Shown here one piece after another: positions 46,109 to 54,679 of a stretch of 64,000 bases of DNA (its first letter is position 1; each line of letters starts with the position of its first letter). The notes under the pieces are model-generated. The model was not told the origin of the DNA. It was given only the letters and a program-made list of their open reading frames with translations, and did no database searches. The stretch comes from Sphingopyxis sp. 2PD. GTDB taxonomy: Bacteria; Pseudomonadota; Alphaproteobacteria; Sphingomonadales; Sphingomonadaceae. The stretch covers positions 124,001 through 188,000 of the forward strand of contig NZ_SCMU01000003.1 in NCBI RefSeq assembly GCF_005503695.1, written 5' to 3'. A program made the position numbers and the translations under genes.

Positions 46109-46137
46109 CGTCACCCCGGGCTTGACCCAGGGTGACG
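46109..46137. repeat. Short palindromic repeat, family E
   Basis: CGTCACCC (46109-46116) and GGGTGACG (46130-46137) with CGGGCTTGACCCA between. It lies 40 bases after the uvrA stop and may aid termination, but no T-run follows. Confidence 0.7.
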
Positions 46138-46241
46138 ATTGTGGAGCAGCACGACCGATCATGACCCGGTGCGCCGCCCGCCGTTCCGGCCCGCATCACG
46201 CGGCGTTACCTTGCTCGTCTTTGCGCAAGGGAGCGGAGGCG

Positions 46242-46934
46242 ATGGCGGCTGGCAAATCGATATTCGGCAAGGCGGTCGGCTTTGCCGCAGGGTTGCTGGG
46301 CGCGGGCAGCGCGCAGGCGGCCGTAACACCGGCCAAAGCCCCGGATGTGGCGACGCCGACGACGCCCACCGACGCCGAGGTCGAGGCCGAGCTGAGCAGC
46401 CTGCGGCTGGTCGTCCGCGACGCCGGTTATGCGGCACGCCGCAACCGGATCCTCGCCGAACGCGGCGCCCAGCCCGACGATGCCATTTTTGCCACCCCCT
46501 ATGCCACGGGGCTGGAGCTGATCGTGGTCGCCGACAGCGCGCAATCGGGGCGGCCGTGGATGCTCCGCGACTTCGCCCGCGTGCAACTGACGCCCGACGA
46601 GGTGATGACGCGCGCGCGCCGACAGGTTCTGGCGCTGCTGCCGCCGCTGCCCACCGCGGAAAAGCTGGTCGGTAACGTCGTGGCGTTGCCGAAGGCCGAT
46701 TATCTCGCCAGCCTGATGCTGGCCGACGGCTGGGACGATCTCGACGAGGCGCTGGATGGCCATATGCGCGTCGTCGTGCCGGCGGACGACTTGTTGATGG
46801 CCATCGACGCGCGCGAGGCCGACCTGCGCACGCAACTACCCGCATTTGTACGGGCCAAGTTCGACGACGCGAACCGCGCAATTTCGCCGCTGATTTACCG
46901 GCGGCAGAACGGCGCGTGGGTGGCGGTCGAATGA
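46242..46934 (+). CDS. Hypothetical protein (DUF1444-like)
   Basis: 230 residues from the ATG at 46242, with GGAGGCG directly upstream. A weakly hydrophobic alanine-rich front (FGKAVGFAAGLLGAGSAQAA) may be a poor signal or a linker. The later part, LVVVADSAQ-type strand then ARRQVLALLPPL, ADYLASLMLADGWDDLDEAL, MRVVVPADDLLMAIDAREAD, loosely resembles DUF1444/YtpQ proteins of unknown function. That match is tentative. No operon partner. Confidence 0.6.
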   Translation: MAAGKSIFGKAVGFAAGLLGAGSAQAAVTPAKAPDVATPTTPTDAEVEAELSSLRLVVRDAGYAARRNRILAERGAQPDDAIFATPYATGLELIVVADSAQSGRPWMLRDFARVQLTPDEVMTRARRQVLALLPPLPTAEKLVGNVVALPKADYLASLMLADGWDDLDEALDGHMRVVVPADDLLMAIDAREADLRTQLPAFVRAKFDDANRAISPLIYRRQNGAWVAVE

Positions 46935-47005
46935 CCCCCTCCTGAGCGCCGCTGTTCCCGGCGGTATCGAGCCCTCCGACTATACTGGCGGACGCTTGCC
47001 CCCCC

Positions 47006-47127
47006 TTTTGACCGAAGTCGAGACACCCCGCGTTCGCGCCCGACGTCACGTGTCTCGACTTCCGGCATAGCCGGAAGTTTATCCTGAGCGCCTGCCAAGG
47101 CTGTCGAAGGGCTCGCCACGAACGGGT
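47006..47127. repeat. Broken composite of repeat families B and F
   Basis: It has parts of family B (TTTTGACCGAAGTCGAGACAC at 47006-47026, GTGTCTCGACTTC near 47050) joined to a family F piece (ATCCTGAGC, CTGTCGAAGGGCTC) and ending CACGAACGGG. A CCGGCATAGCCGG hairpin sits inside. It lies between two convergent genes. Confidence 0.65.
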
Positions 47128-47145
47128 TTGGGGTGGCCCGTCGGT

Positions 47146-47694
47146 TCAACGCCACACCGCTGACAGCGGGTAGAGTGCGATCAGCCAGATCAGGCAGCCG
47201 AGCACGATGCGGCGGTCCTTGGTCGCGATCGCCAGCAGCGCGGCGGGGAAGAAAGACCAGGTGAGGATGATCCGACGCAGGTCGAAGGGCGGTGCCCCAT
47301 CGAGCCAGGCGACGGTGCCCAGCAGCGCGACATTGCACAGGAACACCCCGCCGATCACCTGGCGCCGGTGTTTGTCGAAATGGGCGTTGAGGTCGTCCCA
47401 GCCTTCGGGATCGTCGGGGAACACCAGCGAGGCGGCGACGAAATAGAGCGCGGTGACGACAAAGCCGCCGAACAGCACCGGCCAGCTGAGGGGCAGCAGG
47501 TCGCGCACCGCCCAGCCGTACATCCAGAAGGTGACGACGTCGCACGACACGAACAGCCCGAGCAGCGCGGTCGGCCAGCCGATGCGGACGCGGTGGCTGG
47601 CTTTCAGCGCGCGCGCGAGCCCGCCCAGCCCCTCGGCGAGCGCGAGGCCGAGGATCAGCCCGAACAGCGAAAAGATGAATTCAAACCCGCTCAT
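47146..47694 (-). CDS. Hypothetical integral membrane protein
   Basis: 182 residues from the ATG at 47694; about five membrane helices (FEFIFSLFGLILGLALAEGL, later TALLGLFVSCDVVTFWMYGW, VLFGGFVVTALYFVAASLVF, GVFLCNVALLGTVAWL and a C-terminal pair). No family I can name with confidence. A G-rich site lies close to the ATG. It is preceded by 330 non-coding bases holding nested palindromes. Confidence 0.7.
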   Translation of the reverse strand: MSGFEFIFSLFGLILGLALAEGLGGLARALKASHRVRIGWPTALLGLFVSCDVVTFWMYGWAVRDLLPLSWPVLFGGFVVTALYFVAASLVFPDDPEGWDDLNAHFDKHRRQVIGGVFLCNVALLGTVAWLDGAPPFDLRRIILTWSFFPAALLAIATKDRRIVLGCLIWLIALYPLSAVWR

Positions 47695-48023
47695 ATGCCC
47701 CCCGGCCATTCCTCGAAACGACGCCCTGCCCCGCTTAAAGCCACAAAAGCCCCGCATGCGCGGCGCCGGAATGTGTCCTTTGTGGCTTTAGGGTCCTGAC
47801 CCTAAGCCGCTTCGCCGGCGCCGCCCGCCAACACGGATCGCGGTGGCGCGCGGATCGCCCAAAGGAAAGGCCAAAGCGATGGTGCCACGGCAAAATATCG
47901 TAGGACAGCGGTTTTTCGCCCCGCCGCTTGCGGAAGTGATTTTGGGAGGGCCGGTAAACCAACCCATAGCCCCTGGGCCCATGCCCTCCCCCAACCCAAC
48001 CCCGAAGGGAGGGGCGGATCAGG
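47695..48023. other. 330-base non-coding stretch with nested palindromes
   Basis: No gene is convincing here. It holds the perfect 12-base arms TAAAGCCACAAA (47736-47747) and TTTGTGGCTTTA (47779-47790), overlapping the palindrome TTAGGGTC-CT-GACCCTAA (47788-47805), both upstream of the membrane protein gene at 47694. Near 47990-48015 there is half of a family C repeat (GAAGGGAGGGG). Several short open frames overlap each other on both strands with no ribosome site. Confidence 0.6.
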
Positions 48024-48332
48024 TCACCCCATCAGCTTCGCGGTGACATCCTCGGCGGCATAGATGCGCATCACCGGCGGCTGCGGCGAGAGCGCGCGCA
48101 TTTCGGCGACGAAGGCGCCCGATGCGGGGACCGCGAAGTGGGCGCGCACCGCGGCCATATCCGCCCACTCCTCGACAAAGACGAGGCGGTCGGGATGTTC
48201 GACATCGACATGGCAGTTGTGCGCCAGACACCCCGCCTCGCCGCGCGACCGCGCGCTATGCTCGGCGCCGAGCGCGATCATGCGCTCGCGATGCTCGGGG
48301 GTGAGAATGACGTGGCCGGTGATGAGGATCAT
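48024..48332 (-). CDS. Antibiotic-biosynthesis-monooxygenase-like (YgiN-type) protein
   Basis: 102 residues: a single ABM ferredoxin-like fold (ITGHVILTPEHRERMIALGA, then HNCHVDVEHPDRLVFVEEW, AVRAHFAVPASGAFVAEM). The FVEEWxDxxAxxxH block is the family's core. Members act as small cofactor-free monooxygenases on quinones or similar aromatics, usually as dimers. It follows the MltR-like gene by 18 bases in the same direction, so is probably co-transcribed. Confidence 0.82.
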   Translation of the reverse strand: MILITGHVILTPEHRERMIALGAEHSARSRGEAGCLAHNCHVDVEHPDRLVFVEEWADMAAVRAHFAVPASGAFVAEMRALSPQPPVMRIYAAEDVTAKLMG

Positions 48333-48350
48333 TTATTGGTCAATTTGCGG

Positions 48351-48983
48351 TCAAGGAAACGACAACGCAATTTCTTTTCCGCCTTGCTCGAAAGCATCCT
48401 TTATCAGCAATTTCGTGGTTGCAAGGCATATCGCACAATAGCGGGTCCGTACCGGAGTAGATCCTGTCATCGGCTGCGAGTTCATCTTCATAACCGCAGC
48501 TTCGACGCTAGGGTGCGTGAAGTCTATCGGGGTAGACCGATGGGCGAAGACATTCCGGACATCCTTTATCCGGCAAAGCGTTTTATCCATCTTCGGACCA
48601 TATATCCCGAGCGCGCGCCCGAGTTTGATTTTGGCGGCAAAGGTAGCGAACGGAGCGTTCGCATCTTCGAACCAAGTATTGCGGATCGCTGGTCCGGGGT
48701 CTGCCATACGGGACGTTGCGGCAACATAGAGAGCTTGTTCGACCAATCCCGCGGCCATTATTGCGGCCGAGCGATCGGATGGCTCGGCGGATAAAATATC
48801 ACCAAAGTTAAAAAGTTCGTCTTCTGTTGGAAGTTCACGAGAAAGGCTGGATAGCGTAGCCATCTTTTTCCCGCGCAAAGCTTCATGAGCCGATCGATCC
48901 TTTTCCGACTGACGACGGACCTCCTTTTGACGTCGAAAGTCAGCTTTTTGGCGGTCTGATTTCGGCACTCTCGACTTCCCCAT
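48351..48983 (-). CDS. MltR-like protein (mannitol repressor family, distant)
   Basis: 210 residues from the ATG at 48983; a longer in-frame start exists at 49091. N-terminal 40 residues are very basic (KSDRQKADFRRQKEVRRQSE). The rest is helical: DRSAAIMAAGLVEQALYVAA, then FATFAAKIKLGRALGIYG and IKDVRNVFAHRSTPIDF. The sequence of a helical pair, a TFxAKIxLxxALG stretch and RNxFAH is that of the MltR/MtlR family, whose founding member represses mannitol genes. No sugar genes are nearby. Codon use is clearly more A/T-rich than in the flanks, which suggests acquisition. Confidence 0.6.
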   Translation of the reverse strand: MGKSRVPKSDRQKADFRRQKEVRRQSEKDRSAHEALRGKKMATLSSLSRELPTEDELFNFGDILSAEPSDRSAAIMAAGLVEQALYVAATSRMADPGPAIRNTWFEDANAPFATFAAKIKLGRALGIYGPKMDKTLCRIKDVRNVFAHRSTPIDFTHPSVEAAVMKMNSQPMTGSTPVRTRYCAICLATTKLLIKDAFEQGGKEIALSFP

Positions 48984-49110
48984 GGACAACCTAACAACAA
49001 AACCACCGAACCTCAGCGTACTGCGCTTCCTTCGCTCTTGTAGCTTAACGGGTCCAAAGGAACAATAAGAGAACGTTGACTTGGAAATCATTCGGCGTCG
49101 GCGAGCTTCT

Positions 49111-49128
49111 ATGACATGTATGTGACAC
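49111..49128 (-). promoter_or_regulatory. Candidate PHO box, reverse orientation
   Basis: On the reverse strand: GTGTCAC-ATAC-ATGTCAT, an 11-base repeat close to the CTGTCAT-N4-CTGTCAT consensus for PhoB. It faces away from pstS, 128 bases from the MltR-like start, and could serve either side. Confidence 0.6.
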
Positions 49129-49131
49129 TCG

Positions 49132-49149
49132 CTGTCACAAACACGTCAC
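49132..49149 (+). promoter_or_regulatory. PHO box of pstS
   Basis: CTGTCAC (49132-49138), AAAC, ACGTCAC (49143-49149), an 11-base repeat matching the PhoB site, 83 bases before the pstS ATG. It is three bases from the reverse-facing box, so PhoB may bind as a larger array. Confidence 0.8.
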
Positions 49150-49232
49150 ACAAAACCCCCAAATGGCGCTCAGCGAGTCGCCGCGGGGGTGGTGGCTTGG
49201 TTCGGTAACGACCCCCATCAACAGGATTTTCC

Positions 49233-50294
49233 ATGGCTCAGAAATTCGCGCCCCGCACCCTTGGCGTCGTTGGTGCCGCCGTGTGCGCGCTGGCGCTTTC
49301 CGCCTGTCAGGATCAGGCTTCGTCGGGTGGCGGCGCGCGCGATTATATCAGCGCGGTCGGTTCGTCGACGGTCTATCCCTTTGCCACCGCGGTCGGCGAA
49401 AAATTCGCCGAAGCGACGGGCAACAAGACGCCGAAGATCGACAGCACCGGCACCGGCGGCGGCTTTGAACGCTTTTGTTCGGGCGTCGGCGGCGACACCC
49501 CCGACATCGCCAACGCATCGCGCCGGATCAAGAAGAAGGAATTCGACACCTGCGTCGCCAACGGCGTCAAGGACATCGTCGAAGTCCAGATCGGCATCGA
49601 CGGCATCGCGCTGGGCGAAGCGACGCGCGGCCCTGGCTTCAAGCTGACCGAAGAAGATGTGTATAAGGCGCTGGCCGCGAACCCCTATGGCAAGCCGAAC
49701 ACCGCCAAGACGTGGAAAGCGGTCAACCCGGCGCTGCCCGCGGTCGCCATTTCGGTGTTCGGCCCGCCGTCGACCAGCGGTACCTATGACGCGTTCAAGG
49801 AGCTGATCCTGGGCCGCGGTTGCGACGCCAACCCCGAAATGAAGGCGCTGAAGGACAGCGACAAGGACAAGCATGAAGCGGTGTGCACGACGCTGCGCGG
49901 TGCACCCTATTATGTCGAGCAGGGCGAGAATGATAACCTCATCATCTCGAAGCTCGACAAGAACCCGACCAGCCTGGGCATCTTTGGCTTTTCGTATCTC
50001 GATGCGAACAAGGACAAGATCAAGGCCGTCCCGGTGCAGGGCGTCGCCCCGACCTACGCGGCGATCGCCGACGGCAGCTATCCGGGTTCGCGCCCCCTGT
50101 TCATCTATATCAAGAAGGCGCATGTCGGCGTCGTCCCCGGGCTGGCCGAGTTTGTCGCCGAGTTCCTGAAGGGCGCGGGCGACGGCGGTTATCTGAACGC
50201 CAAGGGGCTGATCGTGTCGCCGAAGCCGATCGCGGATGCCGCGAAGGCGAACGGCACGAACATGACCGCGCTCAACGGTGCCGAGCTGAAGTAG
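49233..50294 (+). CDS. pstS: Phosphate-binding lipoprotein PstS
   Basis: 353 residues. Signal with lipobox LSAC (GAAVCALALSACQDQ). Phosphate-ligand motifs: AVGSSTVYPFATAVGEKFAE (about 41-60), GTGGGFERFCSG (about 73) and GPPSTSGTYDAF (about 176-187). It is the periplasmic phosphate receptor of the PstSCAB importer. AGGA precedes the ATG by six bases. It belongs to the larger alphaproteobacterial PstS group with cysteine pairs (GRGCDANP, AVCTTL). A terminator after it would raise pstS transcripts over the membrane genes. Confidence 0.94.
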   Translation: MAQKFAPRTLGVVGAAVCALALSACQDQASSGGGARDYISAVGSSTVYPFATAVGEKFAEATGNKTPKIDSTGTGGGFERFCSGVGGDTPDIANASRRIKKKEFDTCVANGVKDIVEVQIGIDGIALGEATRGPGFKLTEEDVYKALAANPYGKPNTAKTWKAVNPALPAVAISVFGPPSTSGTYDAFKELILGRGCDANPEMKALKDSDKDKHEAVCTTLRGAPYYVEQGENDNLIISKLDKNPTSLGIFGFSYLDANKDKIKAVPVQGVAPTYAAIADGSYPGSRPLFIYIKKAHVGVVPGLAEFVAEFLKGAGDGGYLNAKGLIVSPKPIADAAKANGTNMTALNGAELK

Positions 50295-50305
50295 GTTTCC
50301 CCCCC

Positions 50306-50347
50306 GGTGGCCGGATGGGGCTTGCCCGGTCCGGCCACCGCTTTTTT
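50306..50347 (+). terminator. Terminator between pstS and pstC
   Basis: GGTGGCCGGA (50306-50315) pairs with TCCGGCCACC (50330-50339), followed by GC and six T (50342-50347). It lies 11 bases after the pstS stop within the operon, so part of the transcripts probably stop here. Confidence 0.85.
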
Positions 50348-50397
50348 GGACGTCACCAAATTGCCATGCTCGCTGAGCAAAGGCTGTTGCAAATTCA

Positions 50398-50486
50398 CCG
50401 TAGCCCTGAGCTTGTCGAAGGGCGCCTCGCAGGAAAGCGCCTGATCGGCAGGCGCCCTTCGACAGGCTCAGGGCTACGGTTTTTTG
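50398..50486. repeat. Palindromic repeat family F, with a T-run
   Basis: Arms 50398-50426 and 50451-50479 (CCGTAGCCCTGAGC...TCGAAGGGCGCC and complement, one short mismatch around CTTG/AGG), then six T to 50486. It is a mobile-looking repeat, but with its T-run it could also act as a second terminator before pstC. Confidence 0.85.
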
Positions 50487-50520
50487 GCGCACCCGCGGCG
50501 CACCGCAAGATGAGGACCAA

Positions 50521-51897
50521 GTGACCTTTAACGCCGCCGCCCTGTTACTCCTGATCGCGGGCCTCGCGCTGATCGGCTGGATTGCCGGTCGGCAGCGGTC
50601 GAACCTGCTCGCGGGACGCGCCGGGACCAAGCTGCATTCGCGGCCGCAATATCATGGCTGGTATGTCGCGCTGTGGCTGTTTGCCCCCGCGGCGCTGTTC
50701 CTGGCGGTGTGGTCGTCGGTGTCGCCGGGACTGATCACCAACGAGGTGCTGGCGAGCGAGGCGGCCGAGAGCCTGCCCGCCTTTGGTTTCGAGCGCGGGG
50801 CGATCCTGTCCGATGCGCGCAGCGTCGCGCAGGGCAAGCAGGACGCGGTACGGCTGCCCGCCGCGGCGCCGCTGGTCGAACCCTATGCGGCGGCGGCGCA
50901 CAAATATGCGTGGATCGGCATCGCGGCGATGCTGGCGCTGGCGCTGGCGGGCGGACTGTACGCCTTCACCCGCATCAAGCCCGATTTCCGGGCGCGGACA
51001 CGGGTCGAGCGGATCGTCATGGCGGTGCTGCTGCTCGCGTCGCTCGTCGCGATCCTGACGACGTTCGGGATCGTGCTGTCGCTCCTGTTCGAATCGATCC
51101 GCTTCTTTCAGCTGGTGTCGCCGATGGAGCTGTTGTTCGGGACCAACTGGGCGCCGCAGAGCGGGGCGCCGGTCGACGATACGTTCGGCGGCATCCCCTT
51201 GTTCTGGGGCACGGTGCTCATCGGCGCGATCATTGCGATGATCGTCGCGATCCCGATCGGGATGATGACCGCGGTGTACCTGACCCAATATGCCGCGCCG
51301 GTGGTGCGCCGCTGGGTGAAGCCGATCCTGGAGATTCTGGCCGGGGTGCCGACCGTCGTATATGGCTATTTCGCCGCGCTGACCGTGGCGCCTGCCTTGC
51401 GCGAATTTGCGGTGATGCTGGGCATTCCCAACGCCTCGACCGAAAGCGCGCTCGCGGCGGGGATCGTGATGGGGGTGATGATCATCCCGTTCGTGTCGTC
51501 GATGGCCGACGACAGCATCAATGCGGTGCCGCAGGCGATGCGCGACGGGTCGCTGGCGCTCGGCGCGACGCCGAACGAGACGATCCGCCAGGTGCTGATC
51601 CCCGCCGCGCTGCCCGGGGTGATGGGCGGCATCTTGCTCGCGGTCAGCCGCGCGATCGGCGAGACGATGATCGTCGTGATGGCCGCCGGCCTGTCGGCGA
51701 ACATGACCGCCAACCCCTTTGCCAGCGTCACCACGGTGACCGCGCAGATCGTCAAGCTGCTGACCGGCGACCAGGAATTCGACAGCGCCAAGACGCTCGC
51801 CGCCTTTGCGCTGGGGCTGGTGCTGTTCATCGTCACCCTGCTGCTCAACATCGCCGCGCTGCGGATCGTGAAGAAGTATCGCGAAGCTTATGAATAG
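50521..51897 (+). CDS. pstC: Phosphate ABC transporter permease PstC
   Basis: 458 residues from a GTG with GAGGA five bases upstream. The N-terminal 160 residues are an extension with extra helices; the permease core (about 170-450) has the EAA-type loop (QAMRDGSLALGATPNETIRQ) and GGILLAVSRAIGETMIVVMA. It forms, with PstA, the inner-membrane phosphate channel. It overlaps pstA by eight bases. Confidence 0.93.
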   Translation: MTFNAAALLLLIAGLALIGWIAGRQRSNLLAGRAGTKLHSRPQYHGWYVALWLFAPAALFLAVWSSVSPGLITNEVLASEAAESLPAFGFERGAILSDARSVAQGKQDAVRLPAAAPLVEPYAAAAHKYAWIGIAAMLALALAGGLYAFTRIKPDFRARTRVERIVMAVLLLASLVAILTTFGIVLSLLFESIRFFQLVSPMELLFGTNWAPQSGAPVDDTFGGIPLFWGTVLIGAIIAMIVAIPIGMMTAVYLTQYAAPVVRRWVKPILEILAGVPTVVYGYFAALTVAPALREFAVMLGIPNASTESALAAGIVMGVMIIPFVSSMADDSINAVPQAMRDGSLALGATPNETIRQVLIPAALPGVMGGILLAVSRAIGETMIVVMAAGLSANMTANPFASVTTVTAQIVKLLTGDQEFDSAKTLAAFALGLVLFIVTLLLNIAALRIVKKYREAYE

Positions 51898-53146
51898 GGA
51901 CACCACACCGACCGACTGGAAGGCCGCGGCGATGCAGAAGCGCATCGCGGGGCGCTATGCCGCCGAACGCCGGTTCAAGCTTATCGGCCTGGGCGCGGTG
52001 CTGCTGTCGGGCGCATTCCTGGCGTTCCTGCTGTTCGTGATGGTCGGCAACGGCGCGCGCGGCTTTACCTATACCAATGTCGCGGTGCCGATCGATTTCA
52101 AGGCGATGCCGCTGACCGTCGACAAGGCGCGGCTGGATGATGCCGACGCCGATCAGGTGATCGCGAGCGCCGGGCTGGCCGACATCGTCGCCTTTGCGGC
52201 GGCAGAGGCGCTGGGCGACGGTGGGTCTGAGCTGATTTCGGAGAACGCCTGGAAAGAGGTGCGCACCGCGATCAAGGACGACCCGGCGCTGCTGGACGGC
52301 GAGACGGTGTTCGAACTGCCCGCGGCGAGTGCGGTCGATATCATGGCGAAGGAAGGCGCGCGCGGCGAGCTCGGCGCCAAGGTCGATGCGCTGGAACGCG
52401 AGGGGAAGCTGTCGACGGGCATCCACTGGCCCTTCTTCCGCAACGCCGACGCCACCGATCCCGCGGTGGCGGGGATCTGGGGCGCGCTCAAGGGATCGGT
52501 GCTGACGATCTTCATCGCCTTCCTGATCGCTTTCCCGACCGGGGTGCTCGCGGCGCTGTATCTCGAAGAATATGCGCCAAAGAACCGCTGGACCGACCTG
52601 ATCGAGGTGTCGATCAACAACCTCGCCGCAGTGCCGTCGATCATCTTCGGCCTGCTCGCGCTCGCGGTGTTCATCAACTGGTTCGGGCTGTGTCAGGCGA
52701 GCCCGCTGGTCGGCGGGCTGACCTTGGCGCTGATGACGATGCCGGTGATCGTGATCGCCAGCCGCAACGCGATCAAATCGGTGCCGCCGTCGATCCGCGA
52801 CGCGGCGCTGGGCGTGGGCGCCAGTCCGGTGCAGGTGGTGTTCCACCACGTCCTGCCGCTCGCCCTCCCCGGCATTTTGACCGGCACGATCATCGGCATG
52901 GCGCGCGCGCTGGGCGAAACCGCGCCGCTGCTCCTCGTCGGGATGCGCGCCTTTATCGGCGACGTGCCGGGCGGCATCTGCTCGCCGTCGACCGTGCTGC
53001 CGATGCAGATCTTCCTCTGGTCGGACGAAGTCGACCGGGGCTTTGTCGAGAAAACCTCCGCCGCGATCATCGTGCTGCTTATCGTGCTGCTGTCGATGAA
53101 CGCCTTTGCGATCTATCTTCGCAACAAATTCGAAAAACGCTGGTGA
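51890..53146 (+). CDS. pstA: Phosphate ABC transporter permease PstA (with DUF3333 domain)
   Basis: 418 residues. It has the long N-terminal DUF3333 insert typical of alphaproteobacterial PstA (about 20-180: one helix, then a periplasmic part rich in DADADQVIAS, ending LSTGIHWPFFRNAD). The core has FAVFINWFGL-type helices, EAA loop SIRDAALGVGASPVQVVFHH and GTIIGMARALGETAPLLLVG. It starts inside the end of pstC, suggesting coupled translation. Confidence 0.93.
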   Translation: MNRDTTPTDWKAAAMQKRIAGRYAAERRFKLIGLGAVLLSGAFLAFLLFVMVGNGARGFTYTNVAVPIDFKAMPLTVDKARLDDADADQVIASAGLADIVAFAAAEALGDGGSELISENAWKEVRTAIKDDPALLDGETVFELPAASAVDIMAKEGARGELGAKVDALEREGKLSTGIHWPFFRNADATDPAVAGIWGALKGSVLTIFIAFLIAFPTGVLAALYLEEYAPKNRWTDLIEVSINNLAAVPSIIFGLLALAVFINWFGLCQASPLVGGLTLALMTMPVIVIASRNAIKSVPPSIRDAALGVGASPVQVVFHHVLPLALPGILTGTIIGMARALGETAPLLLVGMRAFIGDVPGGICSPSTVLPMQIFLWSDEVDRGFVEKTSAAIIVLLIVLLSMNAFAIYLRNKFEKRW

Positions 53147-53151
53147 CCTGA

Positions 53152-53934
53152 ATGACCCAAGACGATCTCATCATCGCCGACCCCAAGATGCGGGCGCAGG
53201 GCGTCAACGTCTTTTATGGCGACAAGCAGGCGATCAACGACGTGTCGATCGACGTCGGGACCGACCTGGTCACCGCCTTCATCGGCCCGTCGGGCTGCGG
53301 CAAGTCGACCTTCCTGCGCTCGCTCAACCGGATGAACGACACGGTTGCCAGCGCCAAGGTGACCGGACGCATCGAACTCGACGGCGAGGATATCTACGCG
53401 CCGTCGATGGACGTCGTGCAGCTGCGCGCGCGCGTTGGCATGGTGTTCCAGAAGCCCAACCCCTTCCCCAAGTCGATTTACGACAATGTCGGTTACGGCC
53501 CGCGCATCCACGGGCTCGCGCCGTCCAAGGCCGACCTCGACGTGATCGTCGAGCGCGCGCTGGTCCGCGCCGGGCTGTGGGACGAGGTCAAGGACCGCCT
53601 GCTCGAAAGCGGCACCGCGCTGTCGGGCGGCCAGCAGCAGCGCCTGTGCATCGCACGCGCGATCGCGGTCGACCCCGAAGTCATCCTGATGGACGAGCCC
53701 TGCTCGGCGCTCGACCCGATCGCTACGGCGAAGATCGAGGAGCTGATCCACGAACTGCGCGGCAAATATGCGATCGTGATCGTCACCCACAATATGCAGC
53801 AGGCGGCCCGCGTATCGCAGCGCACCGCCTTTTTCCACCTCGGGACGCTGGTCGAATATGGCAAGACCACCGACATCTTCACCAACCCGAAGCAGGAACG
53901 CACCAAGGACTATATCACCGGCCGCTACGGCTGA
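53152..53934 (+). CDS. pstB: Phosphate ABC transporter ATP-binding protein PstB
   Basis: 260 residues. Walker [10 protein letters not shown] at 45-53, Q-loop [16 protein letters not shown] signature [15 protein letters not shown] (about 160), Walker [14 protein letters not shown] and switch His in [13 protein letters not shown]. It powers phosphate import and, with PhoU, passes phosphate status to the sensor kinase. Five bases after pstA. Confidence 0.96.
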   Translation: MTQDDLIIADPKMRAQGVNVFYGDKQAINDVSIDVGTDLVTAFIGPSGCGKSTFLRSLNRMNDTVASAKVTGRIELDGEDIYAPSMDVVQLRARVGMVFQKPNPFPKSIYDNVGYGPRIHGLAPSKADLDVIVERALVRAGLWDEVKDRLLESGTALSGGQQQRLCIARAIAVDPEVILMDEPCSALDPIATAKIEELIHELRGKYAIVIVTHNMQQAARVSQRTAFFHLGTLVEYGKTTDIFTNPKQERTKDYITGRYG

Positions 53935-53959
53935 TCCGCAGCGCAACAGGACAAGATTG

Positions 53960-54679
53960 ATGGCACTTACGAACGATCATACGGTCAAAGCCTTCGACGA
54001 AGACCTCAACCGCCTGCGCGGTTTGATCAGCGAGATGGGCGGCCGCGCCGAACAGGCGCTGCTACAGGCGATGACCGCGCTGAAACAGGGCGATTTCGAC
54101 CTCGCGGCGCAGGTGGTGCGCGACGACAAGAAGATCGACGCGCTGGAAAGCGAAGTCGAACAGCTCGCGGTTCAGACCATCGCGCTACGCGCGCCGATGG
54201 CCGACGACCTGCGCGAAATGATCGCGGCCCTGAAGATCGTGTCGGTGGTCGAACGCATCGGCGACTATGCCAAGAACATCGCCAAGCGCGTCGCGCTGAT
54301 GGATCAGACGCGGTCGATCGAGGCGATCCCGCTCTTGATGTCGATGTCGTCGATCGTTGCCGAACTGATCCACGACGCACTCGACAGCTTTGCCGCGCGC
54401 GACGCCGAACTCGCGGTGCGGGTCACGGTGCGCGACAAGAATGTCGACGATTTCTACAACAGCATCTTTCGCACACTCGTCACCTTCATGATGGAAAATC
54501 CGAAATATATCTCGGAAAGCGCGCACCTGCTGTTCGTCGCCAAGAACCTGGAGCGGATGGGCGACCATGCGACCAACATCGCCGAGATGGTCTATTATGT
54601 CGTGACCGGCGAGCATATGGAGGAGCGCGAGCGCGGCGAACAGCCCGAAGATGGCGCCGCGGAGCAGGAGCAAGGCTGA
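53960..54679 (+). CDS. phoU: Phosphate signalling protein PhoU
   Basis: 239 residues from the ATG at 53960, with CAGGA nine bases upstream. Two PhoU three-helix repeats: residues about 15-105 (GLISEMGGRAEQALLQAMTA, DKKIDALESEVEQ) and 115-215 (VVERIGDYAKNIAKRVALM, NLERMGDHATNIAEMVYYV), each with the ExxGDxxxNIA metal motif. PhoU keeps the Pho system off when phosphate is plentiful. The C-terminus is an acidic tail. Overlaps phoB by TGATG. Confidence 0.94.
   Translation: MALTNDHTVKAFDEDLNRLRGLISEMGGRAEQALLQAMTALKQGDFDLAAQVVRDDKKIDALESEVEQLAVQTIALRAPMADDLREMIAALKIVSVVERIGDYAKNIAKRVALMDQTRSIEAIPLLMSMSSIVAELIHDALDSFAARDAELAVRVTVRDKNVDDFYNSIFRTLVTFMMENPKYISESAHLLFVAKNLERMGDHATNIAEMVYYVVTGEHMEERERGEQPEDGAAEQEQG

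Noticed and set aside
47843-48046. A 67-codon + strand frame in the non-coding stretch
   Set aside because: No ribosome site, low-complexity proline-rich end made by a repeat arm, and overlapping rival frames on both strands.
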